Source: Pseudomonas sp. G34 (GTDB lineage Bacteria; Pseudomonadota; Gammaproteobacteria; Pseudomonadales; Pseudomonadaceae). From it: 64,000 bases of DNA. A program made the position numbers and the translations under genes. Position 1 is the stretch's first letter; every line of letters starts with the position of its first letter. Below the pieces are notes generated by a model that was not told the DNA's origin, ran no database searches, and saw only the letters and a program-made list of their open reading frames with translations. The stretch is taken from the NCBI RefSeq assembly GCF_031119625.1, contig NZ_JAVHZV010000001.1, forward strand, positions 1-64,000, written 5' to 3'. Of this stretch, positions 44,794-55,649 are shown piece by piece.

Positions 44794-47358
44794 TCAGGCA
44801 AAAACGATCTCGTCGTTCTCGACCTTGCCGGTCACCGTGCTGCCGGGGTTGAACTTGCCGGCCAGGATCATCTGCGCCAGCGGGTTCTCGATCCAGCGCT
44901 GGATCGCCCGCTTCAGCGGCCGCGCGCCGTACACCGGGTCGTAGCCAACGGCGATCAGCTTGTCCATCGCCTCGTCGGACAGTTCCAGGCTCAGCTCGCG
45001 CTCGGCCAGGCGCTGCAGCAGGCGCGACAGCTGGATACGCGCGATGCCGGCGATCTGCTCGCGAGCCAGCGGCTCGAACACCACCACCTCGTCGATACGG
45101 TTGACGAACTCCGGCCGGAAGTGGTTGCCCACTGCGTCCATCACCGCCGCGCGCTGCGCCTCTCGATCACCGACCAGCTCCTGGATCTGCGCCGAGCCCA
45201 GGTTGGAGGTCATCACGATCACCGTGTTCTTGAAGTCCACGGTGCGACCGTGGCTGTCGGTCAGGCGGCCATCCTCGAGCACTTGCAGCAGCACGTTGAA
45301 GACGTCCGGGTGGGCTTTTTCGACCTCGTCCATCAGCACCACCGAGTAGGGTTTGCGACGTACCGCCTCGGTCAGGTAACCGCCCTCTTCGTAGCCGACG
45401 TAGCCGGGTGGCGCACCGATCAGGCGGGCCACGGAATGCTTCTCCATGAACTCGGACATGTCGATGCGCACCAGGGCGTCCTCGGTGTCGAAGAGGAACT
45501 CGGCCAGTGCCTTGCACAGCTCGGTCTTGCCGACGCCGGTCGGGCCGAGGAACAGGAACGAACCACTGGGTCGGTTCGGATCCGCCAAGCCGGCACGCGA
45601 ACGGCGCACGGCGTTGGCCACGGCGACCACGGCCTCGTCCTGGCCAATCACCCGCTGGTGCAGCAGGCCTTCCATCTTCAGCAGCTTGTCGCGCTCGCCT
45701 TCGAGCATCTTCGACACCGGAATACCGGTCCACTTGGAAACCACCTCGGCGATTTCCTCCTCGGTGACCTTGCTGCGCAGCAGCTGGTTTTCGGTCTTGC
45801 CGTGCTGGTCGACCATCTGCAGGCTGCGCTCCAGATCGGGGATCACCCCGTACTGCAGCTCGGCCATGCGATTGAGATCACCCTTGCGGCGTGCCGCCTC
45901 GAGCTCGGTGCGCGACTGCTCGATCTTCTGCTGGATCTGCGCCGAGCCCTGCACCTCGGCTTTTTCCGACTTCCAGATTTCCTCGAGGTCGGAATACTCC
46001 TTCTCGAGCTTGGCGATGTCTTCCTGCAGTTTGACGAAGCGCTTCTTGGCCGCCTCGTCTTCCTCTTTCTTCAGCGCCTGGGCTTCGACCTTGAGCTGAA
46101 TCAGGCGGCGATCCAGGCGGTCGAGCACCTCCGGCTTGGAGTCGATTTCCATGCGGATGCGGCTGGCCGCTTCGTCGATCAGGTCGATGGCCTTGTCCGG
46201 CAGCTGGCGGTCGGTGATATAGCGGTGGCTGAGCTTGGCCGCGGCGATGATCGCGCCGTCGGTGATGGCCACCTTGTGGTGCACCTCGTAGCGCTCCTTG
46301 AGGCCACGCAGGATGGCGATGGTGTCTTCCTCGCTCGGCTCATCGACCAGCACCTTCTGGAAGCGACGCTCCAGGGCGGCATCCTTCTCGATGAACTGGC
46401 GGTATTCGTTCAGGGTGGTGGCGCCCACGCAGTGCAGCTCGCCACGGGCCAGGGACGGCTTGAGCATGTTGCCCGCATCCATGGCGCCCTCGGCCTTGCC
46501 GGCGCCGACCATGGTGTGCAGCTCGTCGATGAACAGGATCACCCGGCCTTCCTGCTTGGACAGTTCGTTGAGCACCGCCTTGAGGCGCTCCTCGAACTCG
46601 CCGCGGAACTTGGCGCCGGCGATCAGCGAACCCATGTCGAGGGACAGCAGACGCTTGTCCTTGAGGCCGTCCGGCACTTCGCCGTTGACGATGCGCTGGG
46701 CCAGGCCTTCGGCGATGGCGGTCTTGCCCACGCCGGGCTCGCCGATCAGCACCGGGTTATTCTTGGTGCGGCGCTGCAGCACCTGGATGGTCCGGCGGAT
46801 CTCGTCATCACGGCCGATCACCGGATCGAGCTTGCCCTCTTCGGCGCGCTTGGTCAGGTCGACGGTGTACTTGTCGAGCGCCTGGCGCGACTCCTCGATA
46901 TTCGGGTCGTTGACCGCATCGCCGCCACGCAGGTTATTCACCGCGTTCTCCAGCGCCTTGCGGCTCACACCCTGGGCGAGCAGCAGCTTGCCGAGCTTGG
47001 TGTTCTCGTCCATGGCGGCGAGCAGCACCAGTTCGCTGGAGATGAACTGATCGCCCTTCTGCTGCGACAGGCGGTCGGCCTGGTTGAGCAGGCGCGCCAG
47101 GTCCTGGGACAGGCTGACGTCGCCGGTGGGGTTCTGGATCTTGGCCAGTTGGTCGAGCTCTTTGCTCAATGCCTGGCGCAGGCTGTTCACATCGAAGCCC
47201 ACCTGCATCAGCAGCGGGCGAATGGAACCGCCCTGTTGATCGAGCAGCGCCTGCATCAGGTGCAGCGGCTCGATGGCGGAATGGTCGTGGCCGACGGCCA
47301 GGGACTGGGCGTCGGAAAGGGCAAGTTGCAACTTGCTGGTCAAACGGTCGATTCGCAT
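44794..47358 (-). CDS. clpB: Chaperone ClpB (disaggregase)
   Basis: 854-residue Hsp100 AAA+ protein (E. coli 857). It extracts polypeptides from aggregates with DnaK. N domain (about 1-145), NBD1 with Walker [19 protein letters not shown], a coiled-coil M domain with the [24 protein letters not shown] region, and NBD2 with [19 protein letters not shown] and Walker [15 protein letters not shown]. The C-terminal part is complete. Its heat-shock promoter is at 47432-47461. Confidence 0.97.
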   Translation of the reverse strand: MRIDRLTSKLQLALSDAQSLAVGHDHSAIEPLHLMQALLDQQGGSIRPLLMQVGFDVNSLRQALSKELDQLAKIQNPTGDVSLSQDLARLLNQADRLSQQKGDQFISSELVLLAAMDENTKLGKLLLAQGVSRKALENAVNNLRGGDAVNDPNIEESRQALDKYTVDLTKRAEEGKLDPVIGRDDEIRRTIQVLQRRTKNNPVLIGEPGVGKTAIAEGLAQRIVNGEVPDGLKDKRLLSLDMGSLIAGAKFRGEFEERLKAVLNELSKQEGRVILFIDELHTMVGAGKAEGAMDAGNMLKPSLARGELHCVGATTLNEYRQFIEKDAALERRFQKVLVDEPSEEDTIAILRGLKERYEVHHKVAITDGAIIAAAKLSHRYITDRQLPDKAIDLIDEAASRIRMEIDSKPEVLDRLDRRLIQLKVEAQALKKEEDEAAKKRFVKLQEDIAKLEKEYSDLEEIWKSEKAEVQGSAQIQQKIEQSRTELEAARRKGDLNRMAELQYGVIPDLERSLQMVDQHGKTENQLLRSKVTEEEIAEVVSKWTGIPVSKMLEGERDKLLKMEGLLHQRVIGQDEAVVAVANAVRRSRAGLADPNRPSGSFLFLGPTGVGKTELCKALAEFLFDTEDALVRIDMSEFMEKHSVARLIGAPPGYVGYEEGGYLTEAVRRKPYSVVLMDEVEKAHPDVFNVLLQVLEDGRLTDSHGRTVDFKNTVIVMTSNLGSAQIQELVGDREAQRAAVMDAVGNHFRPEFVNRIDEVVVFEPLAREQIAGIARIQLSRLLQRLAERELSLELSDEAMDKLIAVGYDPVYGARPLKRAIQRWIENPLAQMILAGKFNPGSTVTGKVENDEIVFA

Positions 47359-47431
47359 GGCGTCATCCTTCCTCTGGGAGGCAGGCCGGCGCGATGAATG
47401 CGCCTAAATGAACAACCTGCCGAGATGCAGC

Positions 47432-47461
47432 ATAGATGAGGCCGATTGTGCGGGTTTCAAG
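47432..47461 (-). promoter_or_regulatory. Sigma-32 heat-shock promoter of clpB
   Basis: Minus strand CTTGAAA (-35, perfect), 13-14 bases, then CCTCATCTATG (-10, near the CCCCATNT consensus). It is about 75 bases upstream of the clpB ATG. RpoH control of clpB is known in Proteobacteria. Confidence 0.8.
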
Positions 47462-47578
47462 CGGGGGCGGTTTGATCGAGGTCAGCTGCGGTGTCGAACG
47501 GGGTTGCCCTGGGTATCGCTGCGCTCAACGCCAGACTAAGGATGGTTCATCAGCCCGGTTGAGCGCGGAGCAACCCAC

Positions 47579-48319
47579 TCAGCGATCCGCCAGCCAGATC
47601 AGCGAGGCGAAGCGCCCGGTCTGGGCAGCGCGGCGATAGGAATAGAAGCGCGCATCACTGAAGGTGCAGAAGCCGCCGCCGTATACCGCATTGATGCCAC
47701 GCGCCGCCAGGCGAATGCGCGCCAGCTGGTAGATATCGGCCATGAAGCGCCCAGTGTTTTCACTCGGCATGAACGCGCCGGCGGCCTGGGCATGCTGGCT
47801 GACGAACGCCTCGCGCACCTCGGCACCGACCTCGAAGGCCTGGGGGCCGATGGCCGGGCCCAGCCACACGAGGGTGTCATCCGCCTCGATAGCCAGTGCA
47901 TCCAGCGTGGCTTCCAGCACGCCATTGGCCAGACCGCGCCAACCGGCATGGGCGGCCGCCACCCGGCTGCCGGCGCGGTCGCAGAACAGCACGGGCAGGC
48001 AATCGGCGGTCATCACCGTGGCGGCGATGCCCGGCGTGGCCGTCCAACTGGCGTCGGCCTCGACGACGTTTTCCGGGTCGGCCTCGGCGACGGCGATACC
48101 GTGCACCTGCTGCAGCCAGGCCGGGCGACAGCCGAGCTGGCTGACCAGGCGCTGACGGTTCTTGGCCACCGCTGCCGGGTCATCCTCGACATGGGCGGCC
48201 AGGTTGAAGCTGTCATAGGGCGCCAGGCTCACACCGCCAGCGCGGGTGGTCACACAGGTGCGCACCCAATCGGGCGCCGGCCAGTGCGGCGTCAGCCAGT
48301 CGTGAGCCTTGTCACTCAT
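47579..48319 (-). CDS. pgeF: Multicopper polyphenol oxidase/purine nucleoside phosphorylase PgeF (YfiH)
   Basis: 246-residue YfiH/laccase-domain protein. Conserved zinc/active-site residues are visible in TADCLPVLFCD and AAAHAGWRGLANGVLEATL, with WLGPAIGPQAFEVG and the C-terminal CTFSDARFYSYRR. Members act as purine nucleoside phosphorylases and help editing of peptidoglycan precursors. Starts inside the rluD stop (ATGA), the usual rluD-pgeF pair upstream of clpB. Confidence 0.92.
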   Translation of the reverse strand: MSDKAHDWLTPHWPAPDWVRTCVTTRAGGVSLAPYDSFNLAAHVEDDPAAVAKNRQRLVSQLGCRPAWLQQVHGIAVAEADPENVVEADASWTATPGIAATVMTADCLPVLFCDRAGSRVAAAHAGWRGLANGVLEATLDALAIEADDTLVWLGPAIGPQAFEVGAEVREAFVSQHAQAAGAFMPSENTGRFMADIYQLARIRLAARGINAVYGGGFCTFSDARFYSYRRAAQTGRFASLIWLADR

Positions 48320-49290
48320 CCGATGAACGCCTCACGATCCTGACGCAGCAGGGTCAGCAGCCAGACGAAATCGTCCGGCAGCGGCGACTGCCACTTCATG
48401 CGCTCGCCGGTGATCGGGTGATCCAGCTCCAGGAAACGTGCATGCAGGGCCTGGCGCGGGAACTCCTTGAGGCTCTGCACCATGGTCTGGCTGGCAGCCG
48501 GCGGAATGCGGAAGCGGCCGGCATACACCGGGTCGCCCACCAGCGGGAAACCGATATGGCTCATGTGCACGCGAATCTGGTGGGTGCGCCCGGTTTCCAG
48601 CTTGACCCGGGCATGGGTGTGCGAGCGGAAGCGCTCGAGCACCCGGTAGTGGCTGACCGCCGGCTTGCCGCCATCGGTCACCGCCATGCGCTGGCGCTGG
48701 GACGAACTGCGGCCGATGGGTGCGTTGATCTTGCCGCCCGAGGTGATCACGCCAATCACGATGCACTCGTAGATGCGGCTGACGGTACGTTTCTGCAACT
48801 GATCGACCAGGCGGGTCTGCGCCTCGATGGTCTTGGCGACCACCATCAGGCCGGTGGTGTCCTTGTCCAGGCGGTGCACGATGCCGGCGCGCGGCACGTT
48901 GACGATGTCCGGCACGTGGTGCAGCAGGGCATTGAGCAGGGTACCGTCGGCGTGCCCGGCAGCCGGGTGCACGACCAGCCCGGCGGGCTTGTCGATCACC
49001 AGGATCTGCTCGTCCTCGTAGACGATATTGAGTTCGATGTCCTGGGCGATCCACTCGCCCTGGGCTTCCTGCTCGGCGGACAGCACCAACATGGCGCCGC
49101 CATGCACGACGTCACGGGGGCGCAGCACCTGGCCGTCGACGGTCAGGTTGCCCTCCTTGATCCAGCCGGAAAGACGCGAGCGCGAGTGCTCGGCGAACAA
49201 CTGGGCGGCGACTTGGTCGAGGCGTTGACCGCCCAGATCGCTGGGCACCTCGGCGGTTAACTCAATGGCCTGCTTATTAATAGATGACAT
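48316..49290 (-). CDS. rluD: 23S rRNA pseudouridine synthase RluD
   Basis: 324 residues. An N-terminal S4 RNA-binding domain (about 18-75, with [21 protein letters not shown]) is followed by the pseudouridine synthase catalytic core with the aspartate in [34 protein letters not shown] is the conserved C-terminal motif. It makes pseudouridines in helix 69 of 23S rRNA. The start at 49290 (MSSINKQ) is preferred for its length; 49311 is an in-frame alternative. Divergent from bamD. Confidence 0.93.
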   Translation of the reverse strand: MSSINKQAIELTAEVPSDLGGQRLDQVAAQLFAEHSRSRLSGWIKEGNLTVDGQVLRPRDVVHGGAMLVLSAEQEAQGEWIAQDIELNIVYEDEQILVIDKPAGLVVHPAAGHADGTLLNALLHHVPDIVNVPRAGIVHRLDKDTTGLMVVAKTIEAQTRLVDQLQKRTVSRIYECIVIGVITSGGKINAPIGRSSSQRQRMAVTDGGKPAVSHYRVLERFRSHTHARVKLETGRTHQIRVHMSHIGFPLVGDPVYAGRFRIPPAASQTMVQSLKEFPRQALHARFLELDHPITGERMKWQSPLPDDFVWLLTLLRQDREAFIG

Positions 49291-49437
49291 GCTCGGCAAC
49301 GGCGGGGGCATAGCCTTTGGTTTCGGCTACACGCTTGTGGTTAAATACGGCGTCTTTGCCCCAGGGGTACCGGGGGCGCTCATCATAACAGGACGGCCCT
49401 GCTCAAGACAGCCGCCGTCCCAGGGACGCAAGCCGCC

Positions 49438-50430
49438 ATGCAAGTGAAACACCTGCTGCTGATCGCCATCCTCGCCCTCACCGCCGCCTGTTCGTCCAAG
49501 GAAGTCCTGGACGAAAACCTCAGCGAGGCAGAACTCTACCAGCAGGCTCAGCAAGACCTGGACAATGGCAGCTACACCAGCGCCGTGACCAAGCTCAAGG
49601 CCCTGGAATCGCGTTACCCGTTCGGCCGTTACGCCGAGCAATCGCAGCTCGAGCTGATCTACGCCAACTACAAGAATGCCGAGCCGGAAGCCGCCCGCGC
49701 CGCTGCCGAGCGCTTCATCCGCCTGCACCCGCAGCATCCGAACGTCGATTACGCCTACTACCTCAAGGGCCTGGCCTCGTTCGATCAGGACCGTGGCATC
49801 GTCGCCCGCTTCCTGCCACTGGACATGACCAAGCGTGACCCGGGCGCCGCCCGCGACTCCTACAACGAGTTCGCCCAGCTCACCAATCGCTACCCGAACA
49901 GCCGCTATGCCCCGGACGCCAAGCAGCGCATGATCTACCTGCGCAACCTGCTGGCCGCCTACGAAATTCACGTCGCCCACTACTACCTGACCCGCCACGC
50001 CTATGTGGCCGCCGCCAACCGTGGCCGCTACGTGGTGGAAAACTTCCAGGAGACCCCAGCAGTCGGCGATGGCCTGGCGGTAATGGTCGAGGCTTACCAG
50101 CGCCTGACCCTGGACGACCTGGCCGCTACCAGCCTGGAAACCCTGAAGCTCAACTACCCCGATCACCCGAGCCTCAAGGACGGCGAGTTCGTCCCGCGCG
50201 AAGAAGCCGCTGATGAGCGTTCCTGGCTGGCCAAGGCCACCCTGGGCCTGATCGAAAGCGACGCGCCGCCACCACCAAGCCAGACCCAGGCCAGCCAGGA
50301 CGTGCAGCGCCAATATCAGGAAGCGGTCGACCAGATGCCGGCAGAGCTGAAATCCGCCGAGCAGGCCGAGGCGCAACAGGCGCCCAAGCGCTCGTGGTTC
50401 AGCTACATGACCTTTGGCCTGTTCGACTAA
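49438..50430 (+). CDS. bamD: Outer membrane assembly lipoprotein BamD
   Basis: 330-residue lipoprotein of the BAM complex that folds outer membrane proteins. Lipobox LTAAC near residue 18, then TPR repeats ([49 protein letters not shown]). The Pseudomonas form has a longer C-terminus ([20 protein letters not shown], ending MTFGLFD). Transcribed away from rluD. Confidence 0.95.
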   Translation: MQVKHLLLIAILALTAACSSKEVLDENLSEAELYQQAQQDLDNGSYTSAVTKLKALESRYPFGRYAEQSQLELIYANYKNAEPEAARAAAERFIRLHPQHPNVDYAYYLKGLASFDQDRGIVARFLPLDMTKRDPGAARDSYNEFAQLTNRYPNSRYAPDAKQRMIYLRNLLAAYEIHVAHYYLTRHAYVAAANRGRYVVENFQETPAVGDGLAVMVEAYQRLTLDDLAATSLETLKLNYPDHPSLKDGEFVPREEAADERSWLAKATLGLIESDAPPPPSQTQASQDVQRQYQEAVDQMPAELKSAEQAEAQQAPKRSWFSYMTFGLFD

Positions 50431-50452
50431 GCGCGGTTTTCAGCCGCGTTGC

Positions 50453-50485
50453 CAACGATGCCAGTCAACCGACTGGCATCGTGCT
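50453..50485 (+). terminator. bamD terminator
   Basis: ACGATGCCAGTC-AACC-GACTGGCATCGT followed by GCTTTCT, 24 bases after the bamD stop. Long perfect stem with a weak U tract. Confidence 0.75.
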
Positions 50486-50576
50486 TTCTGGCCCAGTAAA
50501 AAACGCTGACCGGGCAACTGTCCGCCTAGGGCGTCCTTAGCTAAACTGCCCCATCACTCGACACGAAGAGAGCGCC

Positions 50577-50822
50577 ATGGGCCTGTTCCGCCTGCTGATC
50601 TGGATTGCCATCATCTTTGCCGTCATCTGGCTGTGGCGGCGCTATGTCGGCGCCTCCCGGCAGCGCCAGAAGGCCGCGCCTCCTGCAGACAGCCCGGCGC
50701 CCATGGTGCGCTGCGCCCACTGCGGCGTGCACACACCGCAACAGCACGCCGTGCAACTGGCGCAACGCTGGTACTGCAGCCAGGCACACCTGGAACAAGG
50801 CCCCAAGCCCGGTGCCCAATAG
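50577..50822 (+). CDS. PP0621 family membrane protein
   Basis: 81 residues: one N-terminal transmembrane helix (about 5-22), a basic linker, then a zinc-ribbon-like part with cysteines in RCAHCGVHTP and RWYCSQAH. Recognised as the PP0621 group regularly found just ahead of pilS in Pseudomonas. Function unknown. Its end overlaps the pilS start by 11 bases. Confidence 0.8.
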   Translation: MGLFRLLIWIAIIFAVIWLWRRYVGASRQRQKAAPPADSPAPMVRCAHCGVHTPQQHAVQLAQRWYCSQAHLEQGPKPGAQ

Positions 50823-52404
50823 CGCCCTCGCCGTACGGGGCCCGCAAGGGCATCGTATCTTCCGGCTGTACCACCTCTATCGCCTGGTCATCGGCGTGGT
50901 GCTGGTGCTGCTGGTGTCGGCCAACCTCGACTCCGAGCTGCTCGAACTGGCCCACGTGCCGCTGTTTCGCGGCGCCAGTTGGGTCTACCTGACGCTCAAC
51001 ATACTGATCGCGCTGACCGTCCACACCCCCAATCGCATGCTGCCGATATTCGCAGTGGCGCTGGGTGATGTGATGCTGCTCTCGGCGCTGTTCTATGCCG
51101 GGGGTGGCACACCAAGCGGCATCGGCAACCTGCTGATCGTCTCCGTGGCGATCGCCAACATCCTGCTGCGCGGGCGCTTCGGGGTATTGATCGCTGCCGC
51201 CGCCGCAATCGGCATGATCTACCTGACCTTCTACCTGAGCCTAAAACACCCCCAGGCCAGCGCCCAATACGTGCAGGTCGGCGCGCTGGGTGCGTTGTGT
51301 TTCGCAGCGGCGTTATTCGTACAAGGGGTGACCCGCCGCCTGCAGGCCAGTGAAACCCTCGCGGAACAGCGCGCCGCCGACGTAGCGGACCTGGAAACCC
51401 TCAATAACCTGATCCTGCAACGCATGCGCACCGGCATTCTGGTGGTGGACGAGCAACGCCGCGTCTTGCTCGCCAACCAGGCAGCCCTCGCCTTGCTGGA
51501 CCAGCAGAACCTGGCAGGCAAGATTCTCGATCCGCACTGCACCGAGCTGGTCAAACGCCTGCAGCACTGGCAGGAAAACAGCAGCCTGCGCCCCGCCAGC
51601 CTGCAGACGCTCAGCGACGGCCCGACCCTGCAGCCCAGCTTCATCGCGCTGCAGCGTGGTGGTCAGCGGCATATCCTGATCCTGCTCGACGACATTTCGC
51701 AGATCGCCCAGCAGGCCCAGCAACTCAAGCTGGTCGCCCTTGGCCGCCTGACCGCCGGTATCGCCCACGAGATTCGCAACCCCCTGGGCGCCATCAGCCA
51801 TGCGGCGCAATTGCTGCAGGAGTCCGAAGACCTGCAGGGGCCGGATCAGCGCCTGGCGCAGATCATCCAGGATCACTCGCGGCGCATGAACCTGATCATC
51901 GAGAACGTGCTGCAGCTGTCACGACGCCGCCAGGCCGAACCGCAACTGCTGGATCTCAAGTACTGGCTGCACCGTTTCGCCGCCGAATTCCGCAGCACCG
52001 CGCCAGCGTCCAAGGTGCTGCACCTGGCCATCGAAGGCAGCAGCATCCAGACGCGCATGGACCCCAACCAGCTCAACCAGGTCATCACCAACCTGGTGCA
52101 GAACGGCCTGCGCCACAGCGCCAAGCTGCACCCACAGGGCCAGGTGTGGCTGAAGCTGTTTCGCGATCCGCGCAGCGATCTGCCGGTGCTCGAGGTACTC
52201 GACGACGGTGAAGGCGTGCCGGCAGACCAACTGCATCACATCTTCGAGCCTTTCTACACCACGGAGAACAAAGGCACCGGCCTGGGCCTGTATATTTCCC
52301 GCGAGCTTTGCGAAAGCAACCAGGCTCATCTTCACTATCAAGCACGCGAAGGCGGCGGCGCCTGCTTCCGTATTACCTTCGCGCACCCGCGAAAACTGAG
52401 CTGA
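50812..52404 (+). CDS. pilS: Sensor histidine kinase PilS
   Basis: 530 residues, exactly the P. aeruginosa PilS length when the GTG at 50812 is used. Six hydrophobic helices (about 25-180), a PAS-like region with LETLNNLILQRMRTGILVVD, the H box GRLTAGIAHEIRNPLGAISH with the phosphorylated H319, and the ATPase motifs NQLNQVITNLVQNGLRH, LDDGEGVP and GTGLGLYISREL. It senses pilin in the inner membrane and controls PilR phosphorylation. pilR starts nine bases after its stop. Confidence 0.94.
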   Translation: MPNSALAVRGPQGHRIFRLYHLYRLVIGVVLVLLVSANLDSELLELAHVPLFRGASWVYLTLNILIALTVHTPNRMLPIFAVALGDVMLLSALFYAGGGTPSGIGNLLIVSVAIANILLRGRFGVLIAAAAAIGMIYLTFYLSLKHPQASAQYVQVGALGALCFAAALFVQGVTRRLQASETLAEQRAADVADLETLNNLILQRMRTGILVVDEQRRVLLANQAALALLDQQNLAGKILDPHCTELVKRLQHWQENSSLRPASLQTLSDGPTLQPSFIALQRGGQRHILILLDDISQIAQQAQQLKLVALGRLTAGIAHEIRNPLGAISHAAQLLQESEDLQGPDQRLAQIIQDHSRRMNLIIENVLQLSRRRQAEPQLLDLKYWLHRFAAEFRSTAPASKVLHLAIEGSSIQTRMDPNQLNQVITNLVQNGLRHSAKLHPQGQVWLKLFRDPRSDLPVLEVLDDGEGVPADQLHHIFEPFYTTENKGTGLGLYISRELCESNQAHLHYQAREGGGACFRITFAHPRKLS

Positions 52405-52412
52405 ACGACCTG

Positions 52413-53750
52413 ATGAATCGCCAGAGAGCCCTGATCGTCGACGACGAGCCCGATATCCGCGAACTGCTGGAGATCACCCTCGGGCGCATGAAACTCGACA
52501 CCCGCAGCGCCCGCAACGTCAAGGAAGCGCGCGAGTGGCTGGCCAAGGAGCCATTCGACCTGTGCCTGACCGACATGCGCCTGCCCGACGGCAGCGGCCT
52601 GGATATCGTGCAGCACATCCAGCTGCGCTACCCGCAAACGCCGGTGGCGATGATCACCGCGTTCGGCAGCGTCGACACGGCGATCAACGCCCTCAAGGCC
52701 GGCGCTTTCGACTTCCTCACCAAACCGGTCGACCTCGGCCGCCTGCGCGAACTGGTCAGCACCGCCCTGCGCCTGCACGCCAGCGAGGAAGGCGAAGCAC
52801 CGGGCAGTAGCCGCCTGCTGGGCGAATCCCCACCGATGCGCGCCCTGCGCGGGCAGATCCAGAAACTCGCGCGCAGCCAGGCACCCGTTTACATCAGCGG
52901 GGAGTCAGGCAGCGGCAAGGAGCTGGTTGCCCGCCTGATCCACGAACAGGGCCCGCGCCGCGAGCGCGCCTTCGTGCCGGTCAACTGTGGCGCGATTCCC
53001 TCGGAGCTGATGGAAAGCGAGTTCTTCGGCCACAAGAAGGGCAGCTTCACCGGTGCCGTCGAAGACAAGCAGGGCCTGTTCCAGGCCGCCAATGGCGGCA
53101 GCCTGTTCCTCGACGAGGTAGCCGACCTGCCGCTGACCATGCAGGTCAAGCTGCTGCGCGCCATTCAGGAAAAGGCCATTCGCACCGTCGGCGGCCAGCA
53201 GGAAGTGGTGGTCGACACCCGTATCCTCTGTGCCACCCACAAGGACCTCGCCGCCGAAGTGGCCGCCGGGCGCTTCCGCCAGGATCTCTACTACCGCCTC
53301 AACGTCATCGAACTGCGCGTACCGCCACTGCGCGAGCGCCGCGAGGACATCCCCCTGCTGGCCGACGTGATGCTCAAGCGCCTCAACGAAGGCATCGGCC
53401 TGCCACCGGTCAAACTCGACGGCCCGGCGCTGGAAAAGCTCAAGAGCTACCGCTTCCCGGGCAACGTGCGCGAACTGGAGAACATGCTGGAGCGCGCCTA
53501 CACCCTGTGCGAAGGCGACGTGATCTGCGCCAACGACCTGCGCCTGGCGGACGCCACGCCGGCAGGCGAGAACGGCGACGCCAGCCTGGCGCAGATCGAC
53601 AACATCGAGGATTACCTGGAAGACGTCGAGCGCAAACTGATCATGCAGGCCCTCGAAGAAACCCGCTGGAACCGCACCGCCGCCGCCCAGCGCCTGGGCC
53701 TGAGCTTCCGCTCGATGCGCTATCGCCTCAAGAAACTGGGCATCGACTGA
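52413..53750 (+). CDS. pilR: Sigma-54-dependent response regulator PilR
   Basis: 445 residues (same as P. aeruginosa). Receiver domain with phosphoacceptor D54 in CLTDMRLPDGSG; AAA+ domain with Walker A SGESGSGKELVARLIH, the loop GSFTGA that contacts sigma-54, and Walker B GGSLFLDEVADLP; C-terminal Fis-type helix-turn-helix in NRTAAAQRLGLSFRSMRYRLKK. Activates pilA from the sigma-54 promoter at 21199-21214. The GTG/ATG alternatives upstream are inside pilS. Confidence 0.96.
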   Translation: MNRQRALIVDDEPDIRELLEITLGRMKLDTRSARNVKEAREWLAKEPFDLCLTDMRLPDGSGLDIVQHIQLRYPQTPVAMITAFGSVDTAINALKAGAFDFLTKPVDLGRLRELVSTALRLHASEEGEAPGSSRLLGESPPMRALRGQIQKLARSQAPVYISGESGSGKELVARLIHEQGPRRERAFVPVNCGAIPSELMESEFFGHKKGSFTGAVEDKQGLFQAANGGSLFLDEVADLPLTMQVKLLRAIQEKAIRTVGGQQEVVVDTRILCATHKDLAAEVAAGRFRQDLYYRLNVIELRVPPLRERREDIPLLADVMLKRLNEGIGLPPVKLDGPALEKLKSYRFPGNVRELENMLERAYTLCEGDVICANDLRLADATPAGENGDASLAQIDNIEDYLEDVERKLIMQALEETRWNRTAAAQRLGLSFRSMRYRLKKLGID

Positions 53751-53825
53751 CACAGTGACCGTAGCCTGCGCTTGAGCGAAGCGATACCCAGGGTCTGGCG
53801 ACCTGCCAACCAGGCAGGTCGCCCC

Positions 53826-54923
53826 TTACTGCAATCGCCCAGACGGCGCATAGGGCGCAGGATCGATGATCGGTTCGCGCCCCAGCATCAGGTCCACCAG
53901 CAACTGGCAGGACGCCGGCGCCAACACCAGCCCATTGCGGTAATGCCCACAGTTCAGCCACAGCCCCGGGTGACCGGGCACCTCACCGATAAAGGGGATG
54001 CCCTCGGGCGAGCCAGGGCGCAGGCCGGCCCAGTGCCCCACCACCTCGGCATCGCGCAACGCCGGCAGCAGCGTTTCGGCGGAAGCGCGCAAACTGGCCA
54101 GCGCCTCATCGGTCGGTGTCTTGTCGAAGCCGGCGTGTTCCAGGGTACTGCCCACCAGAATGTGCCCGTCGCGCCGCGGAATCGCATAACGCCCACCCGC
54201 CAGTACCATGCTCGGCAGAAAGTCTTCAGCACACTTGAACAGGATCATCTGCCCCTTCACCGGCTCGACGGGCAGACTCAACTCCAGGTTCTGCAACAGC
54301 TCGCCACTCCAGGCACCGGCAGCGACAACCACCTGCTCGGCCAGCACCTCGCCCTCAGCGGTACGAACCCCGGTGACACGCGCGCCGTCATGAATGAACT
54401 GCAGAACCGCGCTGTGCTCATGCAGCGCAACGTTCGGCAGCCCCTGTAGCGCGGCTCGCAGCGCCTTGACCAGTCGCGGGTTACGCACATTGGCCACCCC
54501 GGACATATAAATGGCGCGCTCGAATCCTTCACCCAGTACAGGAACCTGGGCGTAGGCGGACGCGACCGGCACTTCATGCAGCGGCCGCCCCTCGCGCTGC
54601 GCCCAGGCCAGCGCCTCGGCCTGGTCATCCAGATCCAGCCAGTACAGCCCCGTGACATGCACCTCGGGATCGATGCCGGTATGCGCCAGCAACCGCTCGC
54701 CAAAGGCCGGGTAGTAATCCTGAGACCAATGGGCCAGCGCCGTCACCGCCTGGCTATAGCGCCACGGGTAAAGCGGCGAAACAATTCCGCCCCCCGCCCA
54801 GGACGCCTCACCACCAACCGCCATGCGATCCACCAGCGCGACCCGCTTGCCCGCGCCCGCCAACAGATACGCCGACAGCAACCCGATGACCCCACCACCG
54901 ATAACGACTACATCCGCACCCAC
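53826..54923 (-). CDS. thiO: Glycine oxidase ThiO
   Basis: 365-residue FAD oxidase (D-amino acid oxidase fold) that makes iminoglycine for the thiamine thiazole. FAD motif VVIGGGVIGLLSAYLLAGAG at the N-terminus, ASWAGGGIVSPLYPW, VVVAAGAWSGELL and the C-terminal NCGHYRNGLVLAPAS. The frame continues to 54962, but the GTG at 54923 with GGGGTGG upstream gives the usual size. Sits between pilR and fimT on the opposite strand, as in other Pseudomonas. Confidence 0.92.
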   Translation of the reverse strand: MGADVVVIGGGVIGLLSAYLLAGAGKRVALVDRMAVGGEASWAGGGIVSPLYPWRYSQAVTALAHWSQDYYPAFGERLLAHTGIDPEVHVTGLYWLDLDDQAEALAWAQREGRPLHEVPVASAYAQVPVLGEGFERAIYMSGVANVRNPRLVKALRAALQGLPNVALHEHSAVLQFIHDGARVTGVRTAEGEVLAEQVVVAAGAWSGELLQNLELSLPVEPVKGQMILFKCAEDFLPSMVLAGGRYAIPRRDGHILVGSTLEHAGFDKTPTDEALASLRASAETLLPALRDAEVVGHWAGLRPGSPEGIPFIGEVPGHPGLWLNCGHYRNGLVLAPASCQLLVDLMLGREPIIDPAPYAPSGRLQ

Positions 54924-55030
54924 AACCCACCCCGTAGACAAACAACATGCCTTGACAGCCACACCTCAGGGTGTAAATAGAAAAAGCAGCCAGGAAGGCC
55001 ACCAATCATACGCGCATAGGGAGGTGCATC

Positions 55031-55549
55031 ATGAATAGAGAGCAGCAGAAGGCTGTGGGCTTGGTGGAGCTGCTGGTTACCCTGACCCTGCTGGCAGTAC
55101 TGATGGCCATCGCCGCACCCAGTTTCAGCAGCCATATGCAGCGCACTCAACAAGCCACTCATGTAAATGAACTGCTGACTGCCCTGCACTTTTCACGTGC
55201 CGAGGCCGTTACCCGCCGCACTACGGTTAGCCTATGCGAGGGTATTGACGACTGCGGCACACGGCGCTGGCAAAACCAGCTGATCATCTTCGCCGACCAC
55301 AATCACAATGGGCGCGTTGACGAGGGCGAGCCGATCCTTCGGACCTTGAGAATCGCCCCGGCCTATAGCTGGAACTGGTCCAATTTTCGTTCAAGAAGCC
55401 ACATCAGTTTCATGTCCAATGGCACGACCCACAGCCTAAACGGCACCTTCACGCTTTGCCGAGAAGCTATCGCCGTGCGGAGTGTCGTGGTGAACGTGGC
55501 AGGTCGAACTCGACTCGCCACCCCCAGCGATAACGCCAAGTGTGAATAG
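55031..55549 (+). CDS. fimT: Minor pseudopilin FimT
   Basis: 172-residue GspH/FimT family prepilin. Leader to KAVG, cleavage before LVELLVTLTLLAVLMAIAAP, with Leu instead of the usual Phe at position +1 and Glu5 conserved within VELL. The soluble domain carries DCGTRRWQNQLIIFADHNHNG, typical of the GspH fold. The ribosome site GGGAGGTG is strong. FimT homologues bind DNA and support natural transformation in some species. Opposite strand to thiO. Confidence 0.88.
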   Translation: MNREQQKAVGLVELLVTLTLLAVLMAIAAPSFSSHMQRTQQATHVNELLTALHFSRAEAVTRRTTVSLCEGIDDCGTRRWQNQLIIFADHNHNGRVDEGEPILRTLRIAPAYSWNWSNFRSRSHISFMSNGTTHSLNGTFTLCREAIAVRSVVVNVAGRTRLATPSDNAKCE

Positions 55550-55649
55550 CTAACCGCTCGGTGACTGGAAGCAACCGAATATCCTCCACCGCTATCTGGC
55601 CAAACAGCAAAGTGACAGTATTCGCTGGCCCATACCAGCGAGACTTGCC

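Noticed and set aside
44656..47397. 913-residue plus-strand frame across clpB
   Set aside because: Long antisense frame caused by high GC at third positions; clpB on the other strand is complete and has promoter and terminator.
55550..55649. AlgR site in front of fimU (ACCGCTCGGTG)
   Set aside because: Differs from CCGTTCGTC at several positions; not supportable by eye although AlgR control of this operon is known elsewhere.
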